Below are positions 35,207 through 44,862 of a DNA stretch of 64,000 bases, one piece after another. The notes below the pieces were generated by a model. That model was given only the letters and a program-made list of their open reading frames with translations, searched no databases and was not told the origin of the DNA. Source of the stretch: Candidatus Dependentiae bacterium (GTDB taxonomy: Bacteria > Babelota > Babeliae > Babelales > RVW-14); assembly GCA_018266175.1 (NCBI GenBank), contig JAFEAY010000003.1, forward strand, positions 124,001 through 188,000. The letters are read 5' to 3'. Each line of letters opens with the position of its first letter. Within the stretch, counting starts at the first letter, position 1. The position numbers and the translations under genes are program-made.

Positions 35207-36757
35207 ATGAAAAATTTACCTATTGGTATTCAAACATTTGCCGAGTTAATACTCAAAAATTATGTTTATGTTGATAAAACAGAAGTAATTTATAACATTA
35301 TAACTCAAGGTAAAGCTTATTTTCTCGCACGCCCTCGTCGATTCGGCAAATCACTGCTCATTTCAACTATACAATCTATCTTTGAAGGGAAACGCGAGCT
35401 CTTCGAAGGCCTTGCAATAAGCAAGCTCAATTACGACTGGGCTGTTCGACCGGTTCTTCACTTTAGTTTTTCCAGCATTCCGCATAAAACCATTGAAGAG
35501 TTTGAAGAATCGCTTACGTTTGTACTCAGGAAAAAATTTGCTGACCATCAGATTATTGCTCCAGAAACAAAAAACTCGGCCTTATTGCTCACAAGCTTGG
35601 TTGAGTCGCTCTCTTTAAAATACGGACCCGTTGTAATTTTAATTGATGAATACGATAAGCCAATCATTGATCATCTCAATGAACCAGCACTTGCAGAAGC
35701 AACTCGTATTGCACTGCGCAACTTCTACCAGGTATTTAAAGATCTTGATCAATACCTCTATTTTCTCTTTATTACCGGTGTAAGTAAATTTACTCAAACA
35801 AGCATCTTTTCAGGCCTTAACAATCTCAATGATTTATCAACACACGCAAAAGCAGCAACACTCTGTGGATATACAAAAGATGAACTCACGCGTTATTTTC
35901 AAGAACATATCGCTCACATGGCACATGTTCGCAATTCAACAATTGATCAAATTATTCAAGAATTTGAAATCTGGTACAACGGCTATTCTTTTAAATGGGG
36001 AATGACAAAAGTATTCAACCCTTTTTCGGTATTATGCGCACTTGACCAACAAACTTATGAAAATTTTTGGATAAAAACTGGCACACCAAACTTTCTAGTA
36101 ACGATGTTTAAAAATCAAAATCCAGTACCACAGATCGACAAAAATCTGCGTGTTAAAAGCGATGACCTTGTGATTGTTCATTTGAATCAACTCCCCTTTG
36201 TGCCGGTGCTTGTGCAGACCGGTTATTTAACGCTTACTGGTGAAGACCAGGATGGTTATATGCTCGATTTTCCCAACCAAGAAGTCTCAAGAAGCTACTC
36301 ACTTTGGAGTCTTGCTGGAACTTTTAACAAAGAGTCAACCAGCATTCGCACGTTAGGAATCACACTGCGAGCAGCACTTAAAGAGCTCAGTTTTGATAGT
36401 TTTTTTCAACAATTAATACCTATGTTTGCCTCTATTCCGATTGATATTCAGGTTGAAGATCGTGAAAAATATTATCAAAGTATTATTTACCTCCTGTGCT
36501 TACTGGTAGGGATTGACATGGATGTTGAACTTTCAACAAATATAGGAATTATTGACGCAGTCATTAAAACCGATAAACAAATTATTATTTTTGAATTTAA
36601 GCTCCGTGGAAATGCACAAGAAGCGATGAACCAGATTAAAGATAAAAAATACTACCAACGCTTTTTAAACAACGGCAAAAATATTGTCCTGGTTGGAGTA
36701 GAATTTAGCATGCACGAGCGCAACATTACGGAGTGGCTTGTTGATTCTATTTCATAA
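35207..36757 (+). CDS. AAA-ATPase-like protein with C-terminal PD-(D/E)XK nuclease-like domain (second copy)
   Basis: 516 residues, no signal peptide. Family signature MKNLPIGIQTFAEL and YVYVDKTEVIY; Walker A-like ARPRRFGKSLL (about 43-53); Walker B VVILIDEYDKP; FSGLNNLNDLS; EIWYNGYSF. The C-terminal nuclease-like part shows GIIDAVIKTD then IIIFEFKLRG and a downstream QIKDKKYYQRF. Paralogous to 14735-16402 but well diverged. GAGAGGAAA precedes the ATG. Function of the family is not established. Confidence 0.85.
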   Translation: MKNLPIGIQTFAELILKNYVYVDKTEVIYNIITQGKAYFLARPRRFGKSLLISTIQSIFEGKRELFEGLAISKLNYDWAVRPVLHFSFSSIPHKTIEEFEESLTFVLRKKFADHQIIAPETKNSALLLTSLVESLSLKYGPVVILIDEYDKPIIDHLNEPALAEATRIALRNFYQVFKDLDQYLYFLFITGVSKFTQTSIFSGLNNLNDLSTHAKAATLCGYTKDELTRYFQEHIAHMAHVRNSTIDQIIQEFEIWYNGYSFKWGMTKVFNPFSVLCALDQQTYENFWIKTGTPNFLVTMFKNQNPVPQIDKNLRVKSDDLVIVHLNQLPFVPVLVQTGYLTLTGEDQDGYMLDFPNQEVSRSYSLWSLAGTFNKESTSIRTLGITLRAALKELSFDSFFQQLIPMFASIPIDIQVEDREKYYQSIIYLLCLLVGIDMDVELSTNIGIIDAVIKTDKQIIIFEFKLRGNAQEAMNQIKDKKYYQRFLNNGKNIVLVGVEFSMHERNITEWLVDSIS

Positions 36758-36792
36758 TATTTTATAGAGAAAATAAAGACGAGGATCTCTTT

Positions 36793-38085
36793 ATGCCTTC
36801 AATTCAAAATCTTTTAGTATTCCAATATCTTTTTGCACAAGAAAAAGATTCAAACATCTCTTTTATGACTAAAATCTGCTTTTTAGGAATCAGCATTGGA
36901 ACCTTTGCACTCATGCTCACGCTCATTATCACCAACGGATTTGAAAAAGTAATTCATGAAAAAATGCAAGGCATTAATGCACAAATCATTATTTCAAGTC
37001 CTGGAAATCAGCTCAACTACACCGATATTCAAAAGACACTGCTCCATGAATACCCAGACCTTTTAGCAGGCATCAGTGGAACAACGCTTAAACAAGTAAT
37101 TATTGATCACAACAAACAACAAACGGTTCTTTTAGTCAAAGGAATTGATCCTGAGCAAGAATCGAGCGTTACATCGCTTAGAGAAAAAATTATTCAAACA
37201 GCTACGCAAAGCATAATTTTAGATAAAACGACATCACCAGCACTTGCTCAAGTTTTAAGAGAAAACAGTATTTTAATTGGTTATAAAATGGCGCAGGAGC
37301 ATCGGCTCAAAGTTGGTCAGAGCATCGATGTCCTCATCCCAGAGCCAACCGGCAAACGACGTATTGCACTGAGTAAAAAGAAAGTAATAATTGGTGGAAT
37401 TTTTAAAGTTGGCCTGGAAGAGTATGATAACAATCTAGCGTTTGCCTCTCTGTCTTGGCTTGGAAAAACCTTTGACGAACAAGGTGTTGATGCCATAACG
37501 ATTAAACTAAAAACGAATGAACAAACCATTTGGTCAAAAATAAAAAATATTTTTCTCCCGATTAACCACGAACAACAGGCTATTCAGGAACTCAAAACAA
37601 GACTCCCACACCTGACTATCAATTCATGGAAGGACCTGTATCCAGCACTTGTTTCATCACTCAAGCTTGAAAAATATGTCATGTTTTTTATCCTAGCGCT
37701 CATCACACTGGTCGCCAGCATGAATATGATTTCATTACTTTTTATGCAAATTCAACAAAAACAGCGTGACATTGCTATCTTGAAAGTCATGGGGCTTTCT
37801 CAACGTAAAATTCGTGGCATCTTCCTGCGCCTTGGGCTGCTCATCACCCTACTCGCATCAACCTGCGGACTCCTACTTGCTTTCATTGCAGGGTACATTT
37901 TGGAACATTACCCCTACATTGAACTGCCCGACGTCTATTACGTTTCATACCTACCGGCACGAATTGATGGGGAAATTTTCATTGTTGTCTTTATTGCAAC
38001 CATGCTGCTTGGCTTTTGCGCCACATGGTTTCCTGCGCAACGTGCACAGCGCATTAACATTGCACAAGTGTTGCGACATCAATAA
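36793..38085 (+). CDS. LolC/LolE-type (FtsX-family) ABC transporter permease
   Basis: 430 residues. Topology of the lipoprotein-releasing permeases: one N-terminal helix (about 28-50), a large periplasmic domain (about 50-285), and three C-terminal helices. Family motifs: FLGISIGTFALMLTLII near the N-terminus and KQRDIAILKVMGLSQRKIRGIF before the last helices. LolCDE extracts mature lipoproteins from the inner membrane for transport to the outer membrane. No LolD ATPase or second permease lies next to it here. An envelope with lipoproteins fits the lnt gene and the lipoprotein at 33337. Confidence 0.85.
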   Translation: MPSIQNLLVFQYLFAQEKDSNISFMTKICFLGISIGTFALMLTLIITNGFEKVIHEKMQGINAQIIISSPGNQLNYTDIQKTLLHEYPDLLAGISGTTLKQVIIDHNKQQTVLLVKGIDPEQESSVTSLREKIIQTATQSIILDKTTSPALAQVLRENSILIGYKMAQEHRLKVGQSIDVLIPEPTGKRRIALSKKKVIIGGIFKVGLEEYDNNLAFASLSWLGKTFDEQGVDAITIKLKTNEQTIWSKIKNIFLPINHEQQAIQELKTRLPHLTINSWKDLYPALVSSLKLEKYVMFFILALITLVASMNMISLLFMQIQQKQRDIAILKVMGLSQRKIRGIFLRLGLLITLLASTCGLLLAFIAGYILEHYPYIELPDVYYVSYLPARIDGEIFIVVFIATMLLGFCATWFPAQRAQRINIAQVLRHQ

Positions 38086-38116
38086 AAAAGGGCCGTACAC
38101 AAATTGTGTACGGCCC
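38081..38116 (-). terminator. Terminator hairpin between convergent genes
   Basis: GGGCCGTACAC (38090-38100) pairs with GTGTACGGCCC (38106-38116) around AAATT. The A-run at 38084-38089 makes a U tract on the minus strand, so it mainly ends the 38154-38795 transcript. Confidence 0.85.
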
Positions 38117-38153
38117 CCATGCATTCAACGTTTATGCACATTGAAATGTCAGA

Positions 38154-38795
38154 TTATATACCAGGAACAACCGTTCCAAGTAAGCGCTTACCAGTCCAAG
38201 CAAGTATATTAACTATGGACTGATTCATATCAGCTGATGCGCTTTCGCTAAAGCCGTTATATGCAATTTCCATAAGTGTAGTGATCATGCTGTACGGAAC
38301 ATATACCGCAAGACTTGTCACCTGTGCAGCATCATAGCCACCTGGTACAGCTTCAGTAATAATTGCTGCCGCAACAACAAGAACAACGTATGCTTTTACA
38401 AATGGACAAAATGGTTTTAATACCGTCTCCCAAACTGGGCTGACAACGTAATCTTTAATGATCCCCATTGCAGTTGGATCTTTTTTCTTTTTAGGTGCAA
38501 ACTTCTTAGCAATGCTTTCAAGTGCTTTAAGTATTCCTTCATTTGCTTGAATAGTTTGAAGCGCAATTCTATTTTTTAATGCATCTTCAGCTTGCGGCTG
38601 ACCATTTTGATTTATCAATTTTTTGAGTGCAGCTTCAATTGCCTTGTCTTTCAAAGCAGTTTCAACCGCTTGAGCAACGACATCTTGCTCTGGCATAACA
38701 ACCAATGCATGAGGATGAGCTTGGTCTTTACCCTGAACGGTAAGCCCGAAACCTGCAATAACTATTACAAGCATAATTTTAATAAAATTCTTCAT
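38154..38795 (-). CDS. Exported or membrane protein of unknown function
   Basis: 213 residues. Signal peptide about 1-22 (MKNFIKIMLVIVIAGFGLTV). A charged helical part follows, then a hydrophobic stretch (about residues 132-150, VKAYVVLVVAAAIITEAV). No recognised family. Start chosen at the ATG at 38795, five bases after GGGGGT; the frame is open upstream. A terminator follows. Resembles the next two genes in size and build but not in sequence. Confidence 0.7.
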   Translation of the reverse strand: MKNFIKIMLVIVIAGFGLTVQGKDQAHPHALVVMPEQDVVAQAVETALKDKAIEAALKKLINQNGQPQAEDALKNRIALQTIQANEGILKALESIAKKFAPKKKKDPTAMGIIKDYVVSPVWETVLKPFCPFVKAYVVLVVAAAIITEAVPGGYDAAQVTSLAVYVPYSMITTLMEIAYNGFSESASADMNQSIVNILAWTGKRLLGTVVPGI

Positions 38796-38924
38796 ATAAA
38801 CCCCCACGGTTTTTAAGAATAACATCCACTTTGTCTATGAGATACGTTGAGTAATCATCAGCTCTTAACAATCAAAGCTGTCTTAATAAACTTGTTATTT
38901 TAAGCTTACCAGTAAATAATAAGA

Positions 38925-38962
38925 AATAAAAACGCCACAAGGCGACATTGTGCCTTGTGGCG
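38925..38962 (-). terminator. Terminator after the 38998-39585 gene
   Basis: CGCCACAAGGC (38933-38943) pairs with GCCTTGTGGCG (38952-38962) around an eight-base loop. The adjacent A-rich stretch (38925-38932) gives a U tract on the minus strand. Confidence 0.85.
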
Positions 38963-38997
38963 AAATTTATTAATTTACTCAATCTGAATTTATAAAA

Positions 38998-39585
38998 TTA
39001 GTCTAAATCTGAATCTGAGTCTGAATCAAATGCAGCCCCAAAAGGATCAGCTACCACCGGTTCTACATTATCAGCTACCACCGGTGCTACATTCGCACCA
39101 CGATGACGAATGTAATTAATTGCCCTACGAACGGGTATTTGCTTAATGTGTTGAACACCTTCGCTCAGGCATACAAGAAAAGCCTGTATAACACCGTAAT
39201 ACGACAGAACAACCAGCATAAAAATACCTGCACACTGATTAACCCCAAAGTTACCCATGTTATAATTAATCAACGCGGCACCGGGCACTAAAAGACCATA
39301 GAGAAGGCCTTTGAAAATTTTTGCTCGAGCTTGAACTTCTTCATCTCGCTTATCTTTATCAATTTCTTTAGATTTTTTGAGAAGGCCATCAAGTTTTATG
39401 GTGGCCTCAAGTTCAGCTATTCGAGCTGCTCTTTGTTCCTGTTCATTCAAAATAACCGGTACTTGTTGCTCAGCTGCAGCGCCTCGTTGCCTCAAATTCT
39501 GTTGCATTCCAAAGAGTTTTCCCTCTTGCATCCCAAGTCCAATAACGCCGAGTAATAATAACGTACGTGAAAATAATTTAACCAT
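38998..39585 (-). CDS. Membrane protein of unknown function with short C-terminal repeat
   Basis: 195 residues. N-terminal hydrophobic sequence (about 5-20), a charged helix (about 40-85), then two hydrophobic stretches (about 90-140). The C-terminus has a direct repeat (VAPVVADNVEPVVADP; a matching 24-bp DNA repeat at about 39050-39090) and ends in alternating Ser-Asp. Start at ATG 39585 after GGGGGTTATC. No family recognised. Confidence 0.65.
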   Translation of the reverse strand: MVKLFSRTLLLLGVIGLGMQEGKLFGMQQNLRQRGAAAEQQVPVILNEQEQRAARIAELEATIKLDGLLKKSKEIDKDKRDEEVQARAKIFKGLLYGLLVPGAALINYNMGNFGVNQCAGIFMLVVLSYYGVIQAFLVCLSEGVQHIKQIPVRRAINYIRHRGANVAPVVADNVEPVVADPFGAAFDSDSDSDLD

Positions 39586-39677
39586 GATAACCCCCATATC
39601 TTCCATATAAACCAAATTTCCAATAAATATTATTATCTATTAGAATAATCAATGAAAAGAGCATAGTCAAATGGGGT

Positions 39678-39714
39678 AGTGGGTCAATGTTTCAATTTGA
39701 AACATTGACCCACT
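39678..39714. repeat. 18-bp inverted repeat
   Basis: An 18-base arm (39678-39695) is perfectly complementary to 39697-39714. It sits 34 bases after the stop of the 39748-40293 gene. No good U tract on either side, so it may be a terminator, a transcript-stabilising hairpin or a protein site. Confidence 0.6.
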
Positions 39715-39747
39715 ATAATAAGTCAAATAACTCAATAATGTCGTTAA

Positions 39748-40293
39748 TTAAGCTGAATAGCCTGTAAGTTGATCTTCAAGAGCTTTACTAATACGCTCAA
39801 GTATCTGACATTGTTTTGTGAGCTCAGCAAGTTTATCTTGTTCTCTTTTAAGAATCGTTTCCTGCTCATAGCAATATTTTAAATCCACAAACATATCACT
39901 AATTTCACCAGCCTTAACCGGTAAAACAAGAACCTTGTTACCTTTAATGTAATAATCTTGCAATGTTGCGTCGTATTTTTTTTCTACCAGAAAAATTCCA
40001 TGATCTTCAGTCTTAATAACAAGCGCATCAATTTTAAACATTGCTTCAACAACAGCAACATCAATTCCATGCTGTTTAAGCGCACGCTTTATTGATAGAT
40101 ACTCTTCTTGGTTGCATTCTTGATCTGCACCAAGGGCACGTAGCTTACTCAAAAGCTTGAGTACTTCAGTACATTTCTTCACTCCAAGTGTACCCGTAGC
40201 GTAATACTCAGGAGCCACCACATCATCATTTCCACTCAGAAACCCAAAAGGCGCAAGAGACAATAGCATCATAAGACCAAAAACAATGTTCAT
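39748..40293 (-). CDS. Exported protein of unknown function
   Basis: 181 residues from the ATG at 40293, preceded by AGGA (an ATG four codons upstream lacks a site). Signal peptide about 1-18. The mature protein is small and mixed, with a C-terminal coiled coil (about 138-175). A VEKKYDATLQDYYIKGNKVL stretch superficially recalls the GKKYDATLR of the ATP-grasp-like proteins, but nothing else matches. Not recognised. Confidence 0.68.
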   Translation of the reverse strand: MNIVFGLMMLLSLAPFGFLSGNDDVVAPEYYATGTLGVKKCTEVLKLLSKLRALGADQECNQEEYLSIKRALKQHGIDVAVVEAMFKIDALVIKTEDHGIFLVEKKYDATLQDYYIKGNKVLVLPVKAGEISDMFVDLKYCYEQETILKREQDKLAELTKQCQILERISKALEDQLTGYSA

Positions 40294-40541
40294 AGAATTC
40301 CTCATATTAGATAGTTTATTACGGTTTTAACAAGGTTATTAAACTTTTAACACAGTAAAAGCTGGCACAAATTAGCATGACCTCTATAAAATTTCAAGCA
40401 ATAAATATTCGCCTAATAACCCTATTTCAAGGCGGGCATAACTTATTAGAATCATTCAATTCATTTACATGCTTTACCCATTTAAGATATAAAACAATGT
40501 TATTAGATAACAATAACATTACTTGCGCAGGGGGCTGCTTA

Positions 40542-40994
40542 ATGCTTTTATCAATAGTTACTATCTCGCTCTTGCTGAGTCTTTCACCAACCATTGCATT
40601 ATCCAATAACAACATCGACGCACACGTACAGATGCTCCAGAAAATGATTACATATGGTAATCAAAAAAATAATCTAAAAAAAATACGCCGCCAAAGGAAT
40701 CACGCTCAAAGAAATAATAAAACGAACGTTAGCGATAATAAGCTGACCCAGCAAGACCTTCTTAACTATGCGTATGCACAATTCAAAAATCCCTCCATTT
40801 CAAATAATAATGACCAAGTAGCTGATATTATTCATGACCTAGAAACCAAAAAATTCCAAACAGACCTGCTCTTTGATGGCCTCAGCCAAGCATGTGACAT
40901 CATGAGCTCTCAAACGAAAAAAGATAAAAAACGTAGATTCTTTAATATACTCGGATTAATTTTTCGCGTTGTTGCTCAAATGACTAAAAAATAA
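40542..40994 (+). CDS. Small exported basic protein
   Basis: 150 residues. Signal-like hydrophobic N-terminus (MLLSIVTISLLLSLSPTIALS), then a basic, Asn/Lys/Arg-rich helical protein ending in a hydrophobic/basic tail. The frame is open to 40377, but AGGGGG lies eight bases before the ATG at 40542, which also puts the signal sequence at the N-terminus. Directly upstream of pgk (21 bp), so possibly co-transcribed. No family recognised. Confidence 0.6.
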   Translation: MLLSIVTISLLLSLSPTIALSNNNIDAHVQMLQKMITYGNQKNNLKKIRRQRNHAQRNNKTNVSDNKLTQQDLLNYAYAQFKNPSISNNNDQVADIIHDLETKKFQTDLLFDGLSQACDIMSSQTKKDKKRRFFNILGLIFRVVAQMTKK

Positions 40995-41015
40995 ATTAAT
41001 GAAAGAGTACTTTCT

Positions 41016-42215
41016 ATGATTCCATTCATTAAATCGCTCTCGCTCAAAGGCAAGCGGGTTCTCCTGCGTGCTGACTTAAATGCGCCCATTAAAAATAAAC
41101 AATTTGTTCATGACTACCGTCTTAAAGCAACTCTTCCTACTATTAATTACATTCAAGAACACGGCGGTAAAGTTATTTTACTTACACACTTAGGACGACC
41201 AAAGGATAATAAATTTGATGAAAACCTCTCAACGCGCATTGTCGTCCCTTGGCTTGAAAAACAAGGATACAAAGTTGATTACGAAATTGATTTAATGCAA
41301 GCAATTGCCAAAACGCACACACATCACAGCCATATTTTACTTGTCGAAAATCTCCGATTTTTTAGTGGCGAAAAGCACGTCAATATCAATTTTGCTCAGC
41401 TTCTAGCGCGCCTGGGAGATCTGTATATCAACGATGCATTTGGCGTTATTCATCGAGCCGACACCTCACTCACGCTGCTCGCCGAACAGTTTTACCCCCA
41501 ACGCCGAGCCTGCGGGCTTTTGGTTGAAAAAGAGATGCATGAGCTTGCGAATATTCGAGAAAAACCCGAACAACCCTTTGTCATGGTGCTGGGGGGAAGC
41601 AAACTTGAAGATAAAATTGGCATGATCGAACAATGTGCTCGTCAAGAGAAAAAACGCCGCATTGCAGTGCTTATTGCAGGTGGCCTTGTTGGACAAATGC
41701 TTTTAGCAGCACAAGGAAAAATGCATCCACCTGCAAACTCAACAACCGACGCTCTTGTTCATGCAAAAAAAGCACTTAAGCTTGCACAAGAATTTGAGAT
41801 CACACTTGCATTACCAAGCGATTTTTTAGTTGTTAACAATGCTATCAGCACACCTGCTCGCATCTGCACCATAGACCAAGTGCCAGCGCAGGCACTGTGT
41901 GCCGATATCGGTCCACAAACAATTACTCACTTTAGTGAACTGGTTGCACAAGCAGGTACTATCTTTGCAAATGGCACCATGGGAATCTACGAAGAAGCAG
42001 CATACACCGGCGGCACTCACGCTGTTTTTAACGCTATTGCATCATCACCCGCCTACACCGTTATCGGTGGTGGCGATGCCGTAGCTGCAACATTTCAGTA
42101 CGGACTTACGGATCAAATGGATTATCTTTCAACAGGCGGGGGCGCCACACTGGCGTACTTAGCTGCTCAAAATCCGGAAGAAGATTTACCGGGTCTTAAA
42201 GCCCTTTTAGCATAA
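41016..42215 (+). CDS. pgk: Phosphoglycerate kinase
   Basis: 399 residues, full length. Moves phosphate from 1,3-bisphosphoglycerate to ADP in glycolysis. N-terminal domain: LLRADLNAPI, THLGRPKD, RFFSGEKH, and NDAFGVIHRADTS. C-terminal nucleotide domain: VLGGSKLEDKIGMIE, NGTMGIYEE (usual GPMGVFE, so Pro is Thr here), and IGGGDAVAATFQYG with STGGGATLAYLA. It indicates at least lower glycolysis in this organism. Confidence 0.96.
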   Translation: MIPFIKSLSLKGKRVLLRADLNAPIKNKQFVHDYRLKATLPTINYIQEHGGKVILLTHLGRPKDNKFDENLSTRIVVPWLEKQGYKVDYEIDLMQAIAKTHTHHSHILLVENLRFFSGEKHVNINFAQLLARLGDLYINDAFGVIHRADTSLTLLAEQFYPQRRACGLLVEKEMHELANIREKPEQPFVMVLGGSKLEDKIGMIEQCARQEKKRRIAVLIAGGLVGQMLLAAQGKMHPPANSTTDALVHAKKALKLAQEFEITLALPSDFLVVNNAISTPARICTIDQVPAQALCADIGPQTITHFSELVAQAGTIFANGTMGIYEEAAYTGGTHAVFNAIASSPAYTVIGGGDAVAATFQYGLTDQMDYLSTGGGATLAYLAAQNPEEDLPGLKALLA

Positions 42216-42238
42216 AAATATACATGGGGAGTAATCGT

Positions 42239-44758
42239 ATGAAACTAGAAATGCGCGCACAACAAAGTGAGCATGAGTTGTTACAAGAATTTGCAACATC
42301 AAAAGAACAGGGACTTTCTGACCAAGAGGTCGCACTGCGACAAAAAAAATACGGGCTTAACACCATTACAGCCCAAGAAACTACGTGGTGGCAAATTCTT
42401 GTACGGCAATTTGAATCGCCCTTCATGTATATGTTGATGGGCGCAGCACTTCTTTCATTCTTTTTGCAAGATCCTTGGAACACGGTACTCATTCTCCTGT
42501 TTGTTGTCCTCTCTGCAACACTGGGCTTTTATCAAGAATTTTATGCCGAAAAAACAATCTCATTGCTCAAAAAATATTTAACAACGAACACACAAGTTCT
42601 GCGTAATGGTGTGGTTATTGCCGTGCCAACCGAATCGCTTGTGCCGGGTGATATTGTTATACTCACCGCAGGACGGGCAATCCCGGCTGATGTTCGTTTT
42701 TTACAAACCGAGCATGTCTGGATTGATGAATCGGCACTTACCGGAGAGTCGGCCCCCGTACACAAAACACACGAACTCGAAGAAACTGGCCAAACAACTT
42801 CACCAGCAACAATTGGACTATGCGGCAGCATGATGACCAGTGGCACCGCGCAAGCTATAGTCATTGGAACAGCAAGTAACACTCAATTTGGCAGCATTGC
42901 TTACCTCAGCACTGCAATCACCAGACGAAGCATTTTTGCTCAAGAGATAAATACCTTTAGCCGATTTGTTATGTTCTTTGTTGTGGCAACCATTGGCTGT
43001 ATTTTTTTTGGTCATCTCTTGATCAAAGGAACACCGATTTCTATTTTTGAACTCGCACTTTTTGCAATTGCTCTTTCGGTAAGCATTATCCCAGAAGCAC
43101 TTCCCCTGGTCATCACCTTTGCGCTCTCATTTGGAGCGCGACGCATGGCTCAAAAAAATGTCGTTGTTAAAAGACTCTCTGCGATTGAAGATCTTGGCGG
43201 CATCGATATTTTATGCAGCGATAAAACGGGAACCATAACCAAAAATCAACTCGATGTGGTGGATGTGTACGCCGATGATCCTGGCTCAACGCTCTTGTAT
43301 GCAGGACTTACCTGTGAAGAACATATTCTCAATGATGAACAGTCGATTAACTCTTTTGATCTTGCAATTTTAAATCACCTTCCGGCTCAGATGAAAGAAA
43401 AATTAAAGAGCTTTAAAATAATTGATCGACTTCCTTTTGACCACAAAGCTCGTTATAACGCAGCACTTGTTACCGACAGCACACAAACGCTTATTATTGT
43501 GCGCGGGGCACTTGAATTTGTGACACAACACTGCGAAAAAGAAGATAGTTCTCTACTTAAAAAAACTGATGCCTGGGCACAAGACCAAGGTGTTATTGGC
43601 CGGCGCATTATTGGACTTGTGGTCAAACAGGCCCCAGGAGTTACAAAATTAGAATCACTTGAAGGTGTAAAAGATTTTTCCCTTGCAGGGCTCATTGCTT
43701 TTGAAGACCCCGTAAAACCAACAGCTCTTGAGGCACTTACCAAGGCACAGCATCTTGGTGTTGCAATCAAGCTCATTACCGGCGATGCGGTAGGCGTTGC
43801 CGCAGCCGTTGGCAAAGCGGTTGGCCTTGTGCATTCACCTGATGAGGTGGTAACCGGTCAACAATTTGATGCATTATCTTACGAAGATAAAATGAATGTA
43901 TGCGAAAATACGGCGGTATTTGCTCGTATCTTACCTGATCAAAAATTTCAGATCATCGAAATTTTACAAAAGACACACAATGTTGGATTTTTAGGTGAAG
44001 GAATTAATGACGCCCCCGCGCTTAAAGCCGCGCATATTGGGATTGCAGTACACAACAGTACCGATGTTGCTAAAGATGCAGCAGACATTATCTTGTTACG
44101 TAAAAGCTTGAACACCATTGTCGATGGCATCGCCGAAGGGCGACGCGTGATGGAAAATTCGTTCAAATATCTGCGGGGCATGGTAACCTCAAATTTTAGT
44201 AACTTTTATACCATCGCCTTTGTTTCGCTGCTCATTGATTATCTACCGATGCTGCCCATTCAGCTTCTGCTTATTAATCTGCTGACTGACTTTCCGCTTA
44301 TTTCAATCGCAACTGATAATACCGATGCTGCAGAATTAAAGCGTCCCAAACGCGATCGCTTGCATGAAGTGGCATGGCTTGCAGTCTTTTTAGGAATTTT
44401 TAGCACGATTTTTGATCTGATGTTTTTGTCGCGATTTTATCACGCAGAACCAGAAATTTTGCGCACCAACTGGTTTATGTACTGCATTTTTACTGGGCTA
44501 TTGTTCTTCTACTCAATCAGAACAAAAATGTTTATGCTCACCGCAGCTCGACCATCCAACCCACTCATCATCATGTCAACAGCATCGCTGCTCCTGACAC
44601 TGTGGTTACCGTATACAAGTTTTGGTGCTCATTTTTTCCACTTCGTCCCACCAACGTTTGTGCAGCTACGTTGGACTTTTGGCATAGCGGTTGCCTATGT
44701 CATGGGCATGGAAGTCGCTAAGTTGATGTTTTATCGATTCTTTAAGAAAACGACGTAA
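42239..44758 (+). CDS. Cation-transporting P-type ATPase (P3, MgtA-like)
   Basis: 839 residues. Phosphorylation motif CSDKTGTITKNQ (Asp328), LTGESAPV in the actuator domain, IIPEALPLVIT in helix M4, hinge GEGINDAPALKAAHIGIAV, and C-terminal helices. The C-terminal stretch LPMLPIQLLLINLLTDFP followed by TDNTD resembles MgtA-type Mg2+ ATPases, while M4 PEALP resembles P2/P3 pumps; the ion cannot be fixed from sequence. Start at ATG 42239, with GGGGAG upstream; another in-frame ATG at 42224 lacks a site. Seven-plus membrane segments predicted. Confidence 0.88.
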   Translation: MKLEMRAQQSEHELLQEFATSKEQGLSDQEVALRQKKYGLNTITAQETTWWQILVRQFESPFMYMLMGAALLSFFLQDPWNTVLILLFVVLSATLGFYQEFYAEKTISLLKKYLTTNTQVLRNGVVIAVPTESLVPGDIVILTAGRAIPADVRFLQTEHVWIDESALTGESAPVHKTHELEETGQTTSPATIGLCGSMMTSGTAQAIVIGTASNTQFGSIAYLSTAITRRSIFAQEINTFSRFVMFFVVATIGCIFFGHLLIKGTPISIFELALFAIALSVSIIPEALPLVITFALSFGARRMAQKNVVVKRLSAIEDLGGIDILCSDKTGTITKNQLDVVDVYADDPGSTLLYAGLTCEEHILNDEQSINSFDLAILNHLPAQMKEKLKSFKIIDRLPFDHKARYNAALVTDSTQTLIIVRGALEFVTQHCEKEDSSLLKKTDAWAQDQGVIGRRIIGLVVKQAPGVTKLESLEGVKDFSLAGLIAFEDPVKPTALEALTKAQHLGVAIKLITGDAVGVAAAVGKAVGLVHSPDEVVTGQQFDALSYEDKMNVCENTAVFARILPDQKFQIIEILQKTHNVGFLGEGINDAPALKAAHIGIAVHNSTDVAKDAADIILLRKSLNTIVDGIAEGRRVMENSFKYLRGMVTSNFSNFYTIAFVSLLIDYLPMLPIQLLLINLLTDFPLISIATDNTDAAELKRPKRDRLHEVAWLAVFLGIFSTIFDLMFLSRFYHAEPEILRTNWFMYCIFTGLLFFYSIRTKMFMLTAARPSNPLIIMSTASLLLTLWLPYTSFGAHFFHFVPPTFVQLRWTFGIAVAYVMGMEVAKLMFYRFFKKTT

Positions 44759-44809
44759 TGTTTAACGCAAGCTCAATAATTAAAAAAATATGCTCCCCTA
44801 TGGCTTTAA

Positions 44810-44831
44810 ATTATCAAGTTCGCGTTATTTA
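44810..44831 (+). repeat. Direct repeat flanking the LRR gene, copy 1
   Basis: 22 bases beginning ATTATCAAGTTCGCG, matching copy 2 (47849-47870) at 19 of 22 positions. Lies 31 bases upstream of the LRR gene start. Confidence 0.55.
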
Positions 44832-44862
44832 AAAGAATTTAATAAAACTTTGATGGGAAGCT

